Part shown: positions 43,245 to 53,097 of the stretch, piece by piece
Layout: the number at the start of each line of letters is the position of its first letter
How positions within the stretch are numbered: position 1 is the first letter of the stretch
From: Wandonia haliotis
GTDB lineage: Bacteria; Bacteroidota; Bacteroidia; Flavobacteriales_D; Crocinitomicaceae
Length of the DNA: 64,000 nt
Reading direction: 5' to 3'
Assembly: GCF_039523435.1 (NCBI RefSeq)
Contig: NZ_BAAAFH010000011.1
Span: 784,469-848,468, forward strand
Notes under the pieces: model-generated
What the model saw: only the letters and a program-made list of their open reading frames with translations
What the model was told of the DNA's origin: nothing
Databases searched by the model: none
Program-made: the position numbers and the translations under genes

Positions 43245-43249
43245 ATAGA

Positions 43250-44002
43250 TCAGGCCGTTTTCTTTCGCTTTTTATACAACCAGATAAATAAGGGGATGAA
43301 AAGCGTTCCGAACAACCATTGCCAATGTTTTGAGAAGAAAGTAGAAAAAGTATATCCCGGAGAACCGGTCACTGTAATTTCCCCTTCATAAACAGGAATA
43401 TCCCTGTAAGCTTCTCCTACCTCATCAAACACTTTTACAGAAACCTTGGCTATTAATGTATGCGTTCCCTTACGCAAAGGTTGTATATGCCACCTCCATA
43501 CAGTAACCGATGCCGCACTAACTTTTTGTTCTTCACTTGACCGGGTAGTTATTTCAAAATTTCTCCCATTTGACGGATCATACAATGTGGCTTTCATACG
43601 CGAACCAACTTTAATCACTTTTATTGTATAACCTGCTGAATCAATATCTTCAAACAATACTGCTTCTCCTTCTTGTTGTATGATTCGGAAAAAAGCATCA
43701 TACCGTTGTCCTACGCGCATTTCCTCGGGAACTTTAAATGCAAGTGTACCGGGAACCAAGTCACGAGCAGACAGACTACTCAATCCTTCATCCACCTGTT
43801 TAGTAACGATTGTATCTCCCATAAACTCAATACGCGTATTCGATGTATCTGTTGAGGAGACGAGTATATCCTCTCCTGTTTGTTCGCTATCATTTTCCCC
43901 CGAACCGCTATCTCCCGAACAGGAAAAGATGGTTGACATGATCAACAGGAGAAGTACTGTTGGGAAAAGGGATCTTTTGTGCATACCAATTTTTGTTTTC
44001 AT
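43250..44002 (-). CDS. Hypothetical lipoprotein-like protein with a C-terminal membrane segment
   Basis: Starts at 44002 or 43984 are possible; both keep the signal segment LLLLIMSTIFSCSGD, probably lipidated at that Cys. A Ser/Glu/Asp-rich stretch (SGDSGSGENDSEQTGED) follows, then two beta-sandwich-like regions (residues about 50-215). The end is a hydrophobic helix (WLFGTLFIPLFIWLY) and basic KKRKKTA tail. A lipid anchor together with a C-terminal helix is unusual. Function unknown; convergent with katG. Confidence 0.72.
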   Translation of the reverse strand: MKTKIGMHKRSLFPTVLLLLIMSTIFSCSGDSGSGENDSEQTGEDILVSSTDTSNTRIEFMGDTIVTKQVDEGLSSLSARDLVPGTLAFKVPEEMRVGQRYDAFFRIIQQEGEAVLFEDIDSAGYTIKVIKVGSRMKATLYDPSNGRNFEITTRSSEEQKVSAASVTVWRWHIQPLRKGTHTLIAKVSVKVFDEVGEAYRDIPVYEGEITVTGSPGYTFSTFFSKHWQWLFGTLFIPLFIWLYKKRKKTA

Positions 44003-44222
44003 TGTAATAAAGTAGTACCAATCGTCATGCCAGAAAGCCTTTTCAGGAGCCTTTTCGACAGGTCTCATTTACAGTTAGTTCACCAAACTTACTAAAAAAT
44101 CGCATTCAAAATAAAACTCTCTTTCAAAAGCATTTAGTCTTTTTTAACACCTCATCCGTATTTCCCCCTTTTATTCTCCAAAAAGAATCGTAACTTTTAA
44201 AGGAACACAAAATTTCAATCGT

Positions 44223-44471
44223 ATGGGAATTATAGCAACATTATTAGTGGGAGCAATTGCAGGGTGGTTAGGAAGTGTACTTTACAAAGGAAGTGGTCTC
44301 GGACTTCTTGGAAATATTATTGTAGGGATTATCGGAAGTGCATTAGGATACTGGTTGCTGGGTCAGTTTGGTGTCAACCTCGGAGAAGGTATCGTCGGGT
44401 TTATACTTACCGGAGCAATCGGAGCTATTGTAATCCTCTTTGTATTAAATCTGATTTTTAAAAAAAGATAA
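44223..44471 (+). CDS. GlsB/YeaQ/YmgE-family stress membrane protein
   Basis: The 82-residue protein is made of two to three hydrophobic Gly-rich helices (LLVGAIAGWLGSVLYKGSGLG, GIIGSALGYWLLG, IVGFILTGAIGAIVIL), the pattern of the transglycosylase-associated or YeaQ family. These are small stress-induced inner-membrane proteins of unknown mechanism. The start at 44223 follows GGAAC about 18 bases upstream, not a strong ribosome site. Confidence 0.85.
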   Translation: MGIIATLLVGAIAGWLGSVLYKGSGLGLLGNIIVGIIGSALGYWLLGQFGVNLGEGIVGFILTGAIGAIVILFVLNLIFKKR

Positions 44472-44472
44472 T

Positions 44473-44575
44473 GGAAACTTGTTTAAGCAGTGAGACTCGT
44501 GTATTTCTCATGAGTACTCCTGCTAACCCTTACTCTGCTGAGAATAAACTCCTCTGCTTAATAGTATAGGTTTCC
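44473..44575. other. Long interrupted inverted repeat at the end of two convergent genes
   Basis: Nested pairs run GGAAAC/GTTTCC, TTAAGCAG/CTGCTTAA, GAG/CTC, TATT and CTCA/TGAG and AATA, then GAGTA/TACTC, around a 14-base loop. On the minus strand the structure is followed about 5 bases later by a run of seven T, so it may be an unusual terminator for the propeller gene; the outer right arm covers that gene's stop. Confidence 0.55.
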
Positions 44576-45604
44576 GTCTTTATCTACTACAAATAATTTA
44601 TTGTTCGCAATAAAGGGAGGATATTTAACGCCCGCTTTCAGTTTAAAAAAGGTTATCTCTTTAGCTGTATTCAAATCAATAACACTAATCTTCTTCAACG
44701 TGTATGAGTAAAAAACTGCTTTTTCTTTATCTGAAAAACTCAACTGATAGGTTCCCGAACTAACAACGGAATTCATATCGAGGTCTATTTTTTTGAGCAA
44801 CTCTCCGTTTTGGCTATCCAGATAAAAAATCGTTCTACCGGAAAAAAAAGCTATTTCATTTTCGTTCGAAAACCGTGCCGCAAAAGAATTAATACCCGTT
44901 CCGGATTTGAACTCCCACTTTACTTCTCCGGTTAATAAATCATAACTTTTCATTGTATCAGGAAATAAAGTAAGACAGACCGTATTATTCATTATAAACG
45001 GATAGTCATTGACAAACTCTTCGGCAGGATTTTTCTGTGTTATGATCTGCTCCCAGTTAAGCTCTCCGGTTATTGCCCTCATACTATAGAGTTTATCGGG
45101 ATAGCTATTAAGGATAACAGCATCTTTGTATAACAACATAAATGACGCTATTCCGGGTAATTTTTTCTTCCCTGTCACCTTCATTTCTTCCGTATCAAAG
45201 GTTATCATTTGATTTTCATTATCAATAAATGTTGGCCATATAATGTACCTGTCATACACAACGGCATTGACAAGATTCGGACTGCAATGATCTATCTTCG
45301 CAATCAGGGAACCGTCGTTACAATCAAGTACAAATAAGGAAGAGTGATTTGAAAGAAAGATTTTTTGCTTGTACAGAAGAGCATCCCCCATACTATCCGG
45401 CAGTTTGCGACTCCAGAGAATAGTATCGGTAGTAATCTCTTTTAGTACTACCATTTTATTCGCGTAAGCCAACACCATTTTATCTTCCAGAACCATCGGG
45501 AGGGCACTCAGCCCCTTTTCCATTTGTTTTACAACAAGTTCAGGCTCCACTCCGGGAACAGTTACAATTCGTTCGTTGTTATAGTTAAACAAGTTATAGT
45601 TCAT
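44558..45604 (-). CDS. PQQ-like beta-propeller protein (soluble, unknown role)
   Basis: The 348-residue product (ATG at 45604; the longer frame begins with TTG) is a WD/PQQ-type propeller with repeated blades of the form GKTIFYLDSQNGELLKKI-like sequence (LLTGEVKWEF, NGELLKKIDLD, DTAKEITFFKL). It has no signal peptide and so seems cytoplasmic. Such proteins are often scaffolds. Nothing in the neighbours fixes its role. Confidence 0.75.
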   Translation of the reverse strand: MNYNLFNYNNERIVTVPGVEPELVVKQMEKGLSALPMVLEDKMVLAYANKMVVLKEITTDTILWSRKLPDSMGDALLYKQKIFLSNHSSLFVLDCNDGSLIAKIDHCSPNLVNAVVYDRYIIWPTFIDNENQMITFDTEEMKVTGKKKLPGIASFMLLYKDAVILNSYPDKLYSMRAITGELNWEQIITQKNPAEEFVNDYPFIMNNTVCLTLFPDTMKSYDLLTGEVKWEFKSGTGINSFAARFSNENEIAFFSGRTIFYLDSQNGELLKKIDLDMNSVVSSGTYQLSFSDKEKAVFYSYTLKKISVIDLNTAKEITFFKLKAGVKYPPFIANNKLFVVDKDGNLYY

Positions 45605-45659
45605 ATCAATAATAAAGTCTCTGAATGTAAACAAATTATATATATCCTACAAAAGGAAT

Positions 45660-45689
45660 AAAAAAAGGGCCACCTTAAAAGGCAGCCCT
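45660..45689 (-). terminator. Terminator of the LamG/L-domain T9SS gene
   Basis: AGGGC/GCCCT and inner CCTT/AAGG form an interrupted stem. On the minus strand it is followed by seven T residues. It lies 35 bases after the stop. Confidence 0.8.
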
Positions 45690-45723
45690 AAATCAAAAAC
45701 AGATACACAATTATTACCTAAGT

Positions 45724-48648
45724 TTATTGTTTGATTACTTTTTCCGTAAATAATGTACCGGATTCATCAAAAATATGTAGGTAATAAACTCCTGTGGATA
45801 TATGTGTCAGGTCAATCTTTGAAAGATTACTCTCCAACACCGTATTTCCGGCAATATCAACTAATTTCAAATTTGATAATTGTTTATGCTTGGTTTCTAC
45901 TGACAATATGTTTTTTACCGGATTCGGATAAACTACCACCTGTATTTCAGTGTTTTCTCCTATCCCCAGACTACAACCAGAACTGATTTCTGTTGTCGAA
46001 TTACATCCAGAAGCATTTCCTGAAATAGTTGTAACAGGAGAACTTACTGATAAATAATTACACAACCAAATCTCGTTACATGTCGCCAACTGAATATTAT
46101 TCTGGATTTCAACCGATGAAATGGTATTCACATCCAATGAATTGAGCGATGAAATATCAGACAACAACACATTATTCGAAATAACAATCGGACAATTCGC
46201 GGCAAGTGTAACCAAATTTGAAAGTCCGTTCAAACTGGTCAATGATGCATTGTTTTTGATAGCAATTTCCTGCATCATTCCACTTGTGGTTGTGTGTGAA
46301 AGTCCATTCAATCCTGCCAAAGTAGTTAACGTTGAATTATTTATAATTCGTACAGCTGATGCACCGGTTATTCCATCTAAACCGTTAAGATTGAATAAAC
46401 TCGGATTATCAACGACATAAACAAAACTATTTGCACCCAAATCTCCGGAAACACCAGCCAAACCAGTTATACTTGTCAACCCATTATTTCCCTCAACATT
46501 TACAGATTTAGGCAGATTAAAATTAACCGTCGCCAATGCATTTAAATTATGAATCAATGGATTATCCGTAATCTGAATCATTCCTCCTACTTGCGTGAAC
46601 TCAACAACATTGTCCAAGCCTTCTAAATCGAATAAATCCGCATTTGACAAAACAAATAAGCCATTTCCGATTCGTGACAAATTAGTAAAAGCAGTTAAAT
46701 GATCAAATCCGGTGGATTCCAATTGTAAGTAACCTGTGTAATCCAATTCTTGAAACGCACTTGTGTTATCATCAATCAACGGTAAATTCTCAAGTGATAA
46801 ACCGGCGGTAATGGTATCCAATGTATTAAAATCAAGCATAAAAATGATTTCAGGATTATTAGTAACTATAAATTCACCTAAATTTTCATCTGTTCCGATT
46901 TTATCTAAATTCACAAATCCATGCACGAAATTCAAATTGCTGTTGTCTTGAATAATTAGGTCACCAGGAATGTGAGGCAATGAAGAAAACCCCGAAATTC
47001 CTGTGGATGTATTGTTGATGAACGAAATGGTTCCTCCAATACTTGTTACACCATTCAATGCATCAATATTGTATACATCCAACTGTTGGAACAACACATT
47101 ACCATCAATGGTTGTTATATTATTTAACGGCGATAGATCTGTAATACTTGAAGTTACACCGTCATCAATGGTTAAATTTCCAGTAATATGTGTACAGCTC
47201 CATAAATCGTTGACTTCCTGTTGGGTTGTAAGTGTCACGTCACCTGTAGGGCAAATAATCGGAACTGCTTCTTGATAACGCAAAGCCATGATTTCTGCCT
47301 GAGACAATGCACGATTGAATACAAACAATTCATCCAAATCAAAATTTGTACAACTTTTTATCGCTTGAAAAACACCATTTCCATCGGTTCCACCGCCGAG
47401 TGTCATTTTATTGGTAAATGTGTGAATTCCACCCGCAACTACGCCTAATGATTTACGCAATTCCCCGTCAATATAGTAAAACAGCTGATTGGTTAATGTA
47501 TCGAAAACAAACGCATGATGCTGCCATTCGCCATAAGCAATATAGGATATTCCACTTCCTGCTTCCGGAACAGAAAAATTCGCCCAGGATGGTGAGGCAC
47601 CTATGGCCATTCCAAAATTATCACGAAAAGCTCCTGATGAATAGAAAGTACGATCGTATGCCGATCCGCCCAATTCCATACTCGTTTCATAGCTCTGAAC
47701 GGGAGCCGCATTTCGCTTTTGCCAATATGCAATGGTAAATGAGCCATCCAATTCAGGTACCACTGTATTATTGGAAAAAAGTTGCCCGGAAGTGTAATGT
47801 AATCCTTCTCCGGCATAACCTGTAGCTGATGTAGGCGCTGGTGTTGCTCCATCTTGAGCAAACTGATGGTTATTTGAAATATCAAAATTGTTTGTTCCTG
47901 TGTTAAACGGGAAATAACCAATTAATTCCACTTGATTCAACGGCGAATCCTGAACATACATTGCGTGAATTTGTGCTTCAGTAAGCGCCACGTCGAAAAT
48001 ATCTAAATCATCAATCACATAGCCGTAACCATTCGTGTTCAGACTTCCGTTTGGATTGATTATCAACGATGAACTATTCGTATTAATCGGATTCATTGCA
48101 GGAGTAGTTGCACCAATTCCTACTAAGTTTCCATTTCGGTAAATTCCTACCTGACTTCCGTCAAAAGTAATAACATAATGGTACCAGTTCTGTGAATCAA
48201 ACTTGAAAATATCCGAATTTGGAGGTGTCAAATCGGCATTGTTTCCCATAAAATAGGCACTCTCTTGCGTTTGAACTGTAAAAAAGGCGGAGCCTGGTGT
48301 TGTAAATGTTCCTTGCTGGAATAAATTCACATTGTTACCATCAGCTGTACTATGTCCAATATAATGCACCCACAGTGAAATCGATCTGGCATTTCCGCCA
48401 GCTGGTAACTGAACACTTGAGAAATTGGCTACTATTGGATTGTTTGCCGTCGTATTGTATAAATTACACGCCCCACTCGGATTTCCGAAACGATCGTACG
48501 TGTATATTGGATTTATACCTGATGGAGTAAAACTGACACCTGCACCAGCTGCAGCGTCCAAATTCCCATTAAAATCAAAGGAAATTGTTGGGGTTTGAGC
48601 AGTTACGGTGAAACTGCTTAAACTTAGAATAATAAATAATTTTTTCAT
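45724..48648 (-). CDS. Large T9SS-exported protein with two LamG domains, receptor-L-like repeats and type A sorting domain
   Basis: After a signal peptide (VTAQT) come two concanavalin-like LamG domains (about residues 20-235 and 245-460). A region of receptor-L/leucine-rich-like repeats follows (about 465-880, recurring cores such as ITGNLTIDD, DLSPLNNITTID, LNGVTSIGG). A type A sorting domain is at the end (VVYPNPVKNILSVE ... STGVYYLHIF). It should be a surface glycan- or matrix-binding protein. The gene starts 11 bases after the preceding exported-protein gene, so the two are likely cotranscribed. Confidence 0.9.
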   Translation of the reverse strand: MKKLFIILSLSSFTVTAQTPTISFDFNGNLDAAAGAGVSFTPSGINPIYTYDRFGNPSGACNLYNTTANNPIVANFSSVQLPAGGNARSISLWVHYIGHSTADGNNVNLFQQGTFTTPGSAFFTVQTQESAYFMGNNADLTPPNSDIFKFDSQNWYHYVITFDGSQVGIYRNGNLVGIGATTPAMNPINTNSSSLIINPNGSLNTNGYGYVIDDLDIFDVALTEAQIHAMYVQDSPLNQVELIGYFPFNTGTNNFDISNNHQFAQDGATPAPTSATGYAGEGLHYTSGQLFSNNTVVPELDGSFTIAYWQKRNAAPVQSYETSMELGGSAYDRTFYSSGAFRDNFGMAIGASPSWANFSVPEAGSGISYIAYGEWQHHAFVFDTLTNQLFYYIDGELRKSLGVVAGGIHTFTNKMTLGGGTDGNGVFQAIKSCTNFDLDELFVFNRALSQAEIMALRYQEAVPIICPTGDVTLTTQQEVNDLWSCTHITGNLTIDDGVTSSITDLSPLNNITTIDGNVLFQQLDVYNIDALNGVTSIGGTISFINNTSTGISGFSSLPHIPGDLIIQDNSNLNFVHGFVNLDKIGTDENLGEFIVTNNPEIIFMLDFNTLDTITAGLSLENLPLIDDNTSAFQELDYTGYLQLESTGFDHLTAFTNLSRIGNGLFVLSNADLFDLEGLDNVVEFTQVGGMIQITDNPLIHNLNALATVNFNLPKSVNVEGNNGLTSITGLAGVSGDLGANSFVYVVDNPSLFNLNGLDGITGASAVRIINNSTLTTLAGLNGLSHTTTSGMMQEIAIKNNASLTSLNGLSNLVTLAANCPIVISNNVLLSDISSLNSLDVNTISSVEIQNNIQLATCNEIWLCNYLSVSSPVTTISGNASGCNSTTEISSGCSLGIGENTEIQVVVYPNPVKNILSVETKHKQLSNLKLVDIAGNTVLESNLSKIDLTHISTGVYYLHIFDESGTLFTEKVIKQ

Positions 48649-48659
48649 GTTTTTTGTTT

Positions 48660-50132
48660 TTACCAGTTTACGGCCTGTATTTTTTCTGTAACTGTTCCGT
48701 TAGCAGCTCTTCCTCCGGAACTATAATGAGTACCCCCGTTCACACTCGTAGCGAAAACTGCGTCTTTTGCTGAAGGGTCTTTGATAATTGTAATTGTTCC
48801 TCCTGCGCTACCATTCTGATCCCCGAAACCTTGCTTTGCTCCATTGTATCCGTTTGCATTGACAATACAAGTTTTATTCGTAGTCATACGTACAGTATGA
48901 AAGTGTTTATTGTTATTGTAAACACGATATTCATACAAGTTATCTCCCGTAACAGCATGTTTTACAGCTTTAACTTCAATACGAACATTACCAGCTTGTC
49001 TTTTGGGGTTCGCAGTTGAGTTTCCATTGTAACCATTAAAAGAAAAAGTAAATCCTTCAGCATAATTTAAAGCATGATCGAGCTTAGCAGCAGCTACATT
49101 TGGATGGTGTTTTGATTTTACAGTTACAGTTACTTTATCACTTGGGTCTAATTTTTCTTGATCGATTGAAAGAGAAACAGCAGCCCCGCCTTTGTTTTCT
49201 CCACCAGTTACGGTAATAATGTAATCCTCCCAAAAACCATCGTTTGAAGAAATAACTGTTCCATTTGCCAATGTAGTTTTGATGGTAAAAAATACTGGCT
49301 GATTCAACACATATTTGTTATTTGCATCCCATTCAACAGCGATGCTCTTCACGTCTTTTCCTTTCAAACCGTATTTGTCGTATTTTTCTTTCGCTGCTTT
49401 TTCAGCCGCATCTTTAACACCAGAACGCATGTTTACATAATAAGGCGACATCATTCCATTTATTTTAGCCAATAATGCTTCCGATTCAATTGCATTTTCA
49501 ACAAATTTTTCATTGCTTTTATCGGCAATCACGTATTCAATGCGTTCAATCGTAAACGAAGTAGAATTTCTGGAGAATGAACTGAATACAACAATGAAAT
49601 TATCGAAAACAACTAATTTTCTCGTATAGGATTTGGCCAGATAAGTTCCATCTTCATATTTCTCACTTAAAAATGAGGTTCCCATAAAGTAAGAAGAACT
49701 GGCATGGTTAGCACTGAATGTTTCCTTTAGCGAAGGGTTGAAGCAAATTTCAAATTTGTTTCCATTCTTATAATCTTCTTCTGTTGCATGTTCACAGCCA
49801 ATCACCGCGCGCAAATCTTCATAGTAAAAATACCCTTTTCCATAATTTTTCCCGGAAGTAGCTTTCTTGAATTCATAAACTTTCAATTCGGAACTTTTTT
49901 TTAATAATTCCGCTAATGTTTCCTGCTGATTTTTTGTTGGTGCTTTCCAGAATTCTTCATCTGAAAGTGAGGGTTCATCTTTAGAACCTGATTCTTTCGT
50001 TTTCTTTCCTTCTTTACCATCTGAAGATTCTTTTGAAGATTGGATTTTGTTTTTTATTAATCCTCCTATTTGTCCGTATGAAACTGTTCCAAAGAACAAT
50101 AAAGAAGAAATAATTAGTGTACTAATTTTCAT
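48660..50132 (-). CDS. Hypothetical exported protein with Gly-rich C-terminus
   Basis: A signal peptide (SYGQI) leads to a Lys/Ser/Glu-rich linker (SSKESSDGKEGKKTKESGSK), then a mixed domain (about 60-230), a beta-sandwich region (about 240-340) and a C-terminal Gly/Asn-rich domain (NGYNGAKQGFGDQNGSAGG). I do not recognise it. The N-terminal plan recalls the coiled-coil protein at about 28-29 kb. It is cotranscribed with the LamG gene and divergent from the sensor kinase, which may control it (inference). Confidence 0.82.
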   Translation of the reverse strand: MKISTLIISSLLFFGTVSYGQIGGLIKNKIQSSKESSDGKEGKKTKESGSKDEPSLSDEEFWKAPTKNQQETLAELLKKSSELKVYEFKKATSGKNYGKGYFYYEDLRAVIGCEHATEEDYKNGNKFEICFNPSLKETFSANHASSSYFMGTSFLSEKYEDGTYLAKSYTRKLVVFDNFIVVFSSFSRNSTSFTIERIEYVIADKSNEKFVENAIESEALLAKINGMMSPYYVNMRSGVKDAAEKAAKEKYDKYGLKGKDVKSIAVEWDANNKYVLNQPVFFTIKTTLANGTVISSNDGFWEDYIITVTGGENKGGAAVSLSIDQEKLDPSDKVTVTVKSKHHPNVAAAKLDHALNYAEGFTFSFNGYNGNSTANPKRQAGNVRIEVKAVKHAVTGDNLYEYRVYNNNKHFHTVRMTTNKTCIVNANGYNGAKQGFGDQNGSAGGTITIIKDPSAKDAVFATSVNGGTHYSSGGRAANGTVTEKIQAVNW

Positions 50133-50259
50133 TGATCAAATAATTTAATGGGTTATTTTCGGCAAATATGATGGTTCCGAAAGGTTTCGGTTGGGGCAAA
50201 TTGGGCGAAACCCCGTTTTGAGTTTGTGAAAACTATATCACCAAGCATATTATTAAAAG

Positions 50260-50267
50260 TAACTTTG
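50260..50267 (+). promoter_or_regulatory. -7 box overlapping the start region of the sensor kinase gene
   Basis: TAACTTTG is a full match to TAnnTTTG but stands only 4 bases before the first ATG. The transcript would begin at or inside that codon, so either a leaderless message or use of the second ATG at 50281 is implied. Confidence 0.5.
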
Positions 50268-50271
50268 TACC

Positions 50272-53097
50272 ATGCGTTTAATGTTAAACATTCTACTGAT
50301 TATTCTTTTCGTTCTGGCTCTACCCAGCGCTTTGGGACAAAGTGTATTTCATGAAACATTCGATCAGAAATCCGGGTTGCCTTCTGAAAATGTCTTTGAT
50401 ATTTATAAGGATTCCAAAGGTTATATTTGGTGTACTACTGATGAAGGTTTACTTCGATTCAACGGAAAACAGTTTATCGCTTTTGAGAATCCTGAAAATC
50501 TCTCACTTGCTGGATCTAATATCAAAGAAGATGTATTTGGCCGAATTTGGTACCAAACTTTTGATGGTTACTTTCTTTATGTTTCCAATAATAAACTACA
50601 TTCCCTTCCCTTTTTGGAAACTTCAGGGTTTAAACCGTACGGGATTAATAAAACTCATCTTTTTTGTGTAACAGATAAAGGAATAGAGCAAATTGATTTA
50701 AAAACGTTGAAACCAACCCTATTAATTGCCGGAAAAGGATTCGAATATTGTCATCTACTTAATGGTACTATTTTATATGGCAACAATACGATTCGTCAAT
50801 ACAACCTAAAAACAAAAAAGGAGGATCTATTACTTGTAACGGATGCTCAGTACATTTCACTCATTACATTCTCTGGTAATGGTCAATTTATTCTTGCGGA
50901 CAGGAATAATTCAAGAGTGCCTCTTATACGAATTGATGCAAAAGGAAATATACACAAACACCAACTTACACTTGATGAAACAATTCAAAACTTATATGTA
51001 CTTGAAAACGAACATTGGATCTTTACAACCAACGGTATCTATTGCTTTGATCACACATTTCGACCAAGTACGAATTGTCATTTTCTGAAAGACAAAAATG
51101 TCTCCAGTTTTACAAAAGACAAAAATAACCACTTGTGGGTAGGCTCACCTAATAAAGGGATTTTTCTCATCAAAGATCTTCATAGCTATGAAGCGACTTT
51201 AAAAGACGATGAATTTTCAAGTCTCTCGCAAAAAGAAGGGATAGTGTATACCGGAACGAAAAGTGGTAAAATTTATTATCATAGAAAAGATCTTTCGCCC
51301 GTTCTGTATTACGGTACGAAAGAAAATAATCATATCCTGTTTATGGATTTCAATAGTTATTCAGATTGGAACTTTTTTACAGGAAACGGATTATATATCA
51401 TGAATCACAAGACCGGTAAGGTTCATGAAAACCCTATTTCTGTCAAAGATATTTGTAAAATCGATGAACATAATCTGGGATTCTCTGCAACCGGTTTTAC
51501 TGGTCAGGCAAGCATTATGGACTTAATCTATAACAAGGACTTACAACTCAAAGCTATTTATCAACTGCGGGCAAAGTCATGTGCTTACGACCCGATCAAT
51601 AACGAATTATATTCAGCAACTAATAAAGGACTCTTTTGTATTACTTCCTCTCATCAAAATAAAAGGATCTTGTTTCAACAACAAAACCTCCTCGCAAAAG
51701 ATCTTGTCTACTTTAACGGGAAAATAATAGGAGTTACAAATAGCGGTCAATTATTTTCTATAAAGAATCAACGAGTTACACTTCTGAACAGAGCTATTCA
51801 GATTCAGGGAATAAAGATTAATGGTAATACCTGTTTTTTATCCTCTAAAAATGCTATTTATTCGATGCAAGATCATCAATTGATTAAGCTTAATAGTTTG
51901 AATAAATCGGATCGAATTATTGATTTTGAAATCATTGGTAATCATATTTATATTCTCACCAATCAAAAACTTATTCGTCTTCGAATGAAGAATGACAGGA
52001 AGAACAAAGAGATCCCTAAAATTTATGTACATCAAGTTTCTTTCAATAATGACATCATTCCAGTAAATCACTGGAAATCTATTTCATACAATAACAATTC
52101 TATACGACTATCAATTGAAATTGTCAATTTTGATTATCTGAATGAGTATGAGTTTTATTACATTGTAAATAACCGTAAATATTCTTTTCAGGAAAACAAT
52201 CAATTTATCACTCTTCCAGAATTAAGCCCCGGGAAGTATACTATTACGTTACAAGTTGTCCATAGAAATACCCGAAAGGTCATCTCACAAACCAGACTTC
52301 CTGAATTTATAATTATTCCACCATTTTGGAAGCGCACTTGGTTTATTGGAGGCTTTTTTGTGGTAGTTGTTTTAGTACTAATCAGCTTGTACCGTTTTCG
52401 TTTGAAACGAATAGATGAAAAAAATCAAAAGAAGTTGGCTAAATTGACGTTAGAAAATAATTTGAAAGAATCCCGATTACAATTGATAAAATCGCAAATG
52501 AATCCACATTTTTTCTTTAATGCGATCAATAGTATTCAATCTTTTATTTTTACAAATGAAACAAAAGAAGCATCGTTGTATTTATCTAAGCTATCCCGTT
52601 TGACGCGTAAAATTTTAGAGTTTTCGGATGTTAATTCTATTTCATTACAGGAAGAAATAGATGCGCTTCAACTTTATCTTGAATTGCAACAAATGCGTTT
52701 TACAGATCTGGAATTTAAAATTATTAACGAAGGAATTGATTCTCCAGAATCTATTCAAATTCCAACCATGCTATTCCAACCCTATGTAGAAAATGCAATT
52801 TTACACGGTTTAAGTCACAGTACAAGAAAAAAAGAATTAACGGTTACAGTTCAACTTACAACTTCTCGCATATTAATTGTTAAAATTGAGGATAATGGAA
52901 TTGGAAGAAGAAAGTCTCAGGAAATTAATGAAAAAAATGCTGGAAAAAGTCCCTCTTTTGCGACGAAGGCAAACTTAGAGCGAATTCAATTATTAAATAA
53001 AAAACATTACCACATTCATATTGATTATAAAGATTTGGGTGATGGTACCATTACTCAAACGGGAACACGTGTCACTATAACTATTGAATTAAAATGA
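50272..53097 (+). CDS. Two-component sensor: ligand-binding propeller plus LytS-type histidine kinase
   Basis: A signal peptide (SALGQS) precedes a large periplasmic propeller of Reg_prop type (about 25-600, with repeats such as NVFDIYKDSKGYIWCTTDEGLLRF and KNNHLWVGSPNKGIF in part). A Y_Y_Y-like domain (about 615-680), one membrane helix (about 689-711) and a His-kinase domain with KSQMNPHFFFNAINS (His746) follow. A C-terminal ATPase domain has the N-box PYVENAILHGL. It pairs with the LytTR gene, overlapping by ATGA. It may start at the ATG at 50281. Ligand unknown. Confidence 0.92.
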   Translation: MRLMLNILLIILFVLALPSALGQSVFHETFDQKSGLPSENVFDIYKDSKGYIWCTTDEGLLRFNGKQFIAFENPENLSLAGSNIKEDVFGRIWYQTFDGYFLYVSNNKLHSLPFLETSGFKPYGINKTHLFCVTDKGIEQIDLKTLKPTLLIAGKGFEYCHLLNGTILYGNNTIRQYNLKTKKEDLLLVTDAQYISLITFSGNGQFILADRNNSRVPLIRIDAKGNIHKHQLTLDETIQNLYVLENEHWIFTTNGIYCFDHTFRPSTNCHFLKDKNVSSFTKDKNNHLWVGSPNKGIFLIKDLHSYEATLKDDEFSSLSQKEGIVYTGTKSGKIYYHRKDLSPVLYYGTKENNHILFMDFNSYSDWNFFTGNGLYIMNHKTGKVHENPISVKDICKIDEHNLGFSATGFTGQASIMDLIYNKDLQLKAIYQLRAKSCAYDPINNELYSATNKGLFCITSSHQNKRILFQQQNLLAKDLVYFNGKIIGVTNSGQLFSIKNQRVTLLNRAIQIQGIKINGNTCFLSSKNAIYSMQDHQLIKLNSLNKSDRIIDFEIIGNHIYILTNQKLIRLRMKNDRKNKEIPKIYVHQVSFNNDIIPVNHWKSISYNNNSIRLSIEIVNFDYLNEYEFYYIVNNRKYSFQENNQFITLPELSPGKYTITLQVVHRNTRKVISQTRLPEFIIIPPFWKRTWFIGGFFVVVVLVLISLYRFRLKRIDEKNQKKLAKLTLENNLKESRLQLIKSQMNPHFFFNAINSIQSFIFTNETKEASLYLSKLSRLTRKILEFSDVNSISLQEEIDALQLYLELQQMRFTDLEFKIINEGIDSPESIQIPTMLFQPYVENAILHGLSHSTRKKELTVTVQLTTSRILIVKIEDNGIGRRKSQEINEKNAGKSPSFATKANLERIQLLNKKHYHIHIDYKDLGDGTITQTGTRVTITIELK

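Noticed and set aside
43250..44068. ATG at 44068 as the start of the lipoprotein-like gene
   Set aside because: It adds a polar charged leader before the signal segment; starts at 44002 or 43984 fit a signal peptide better.
46121..47448. Several plus-strand open frames across the LamG/L-domain gene
   Set aside because: They result from the regular repeats of the minus-strand gene and carry no recognisable domain.
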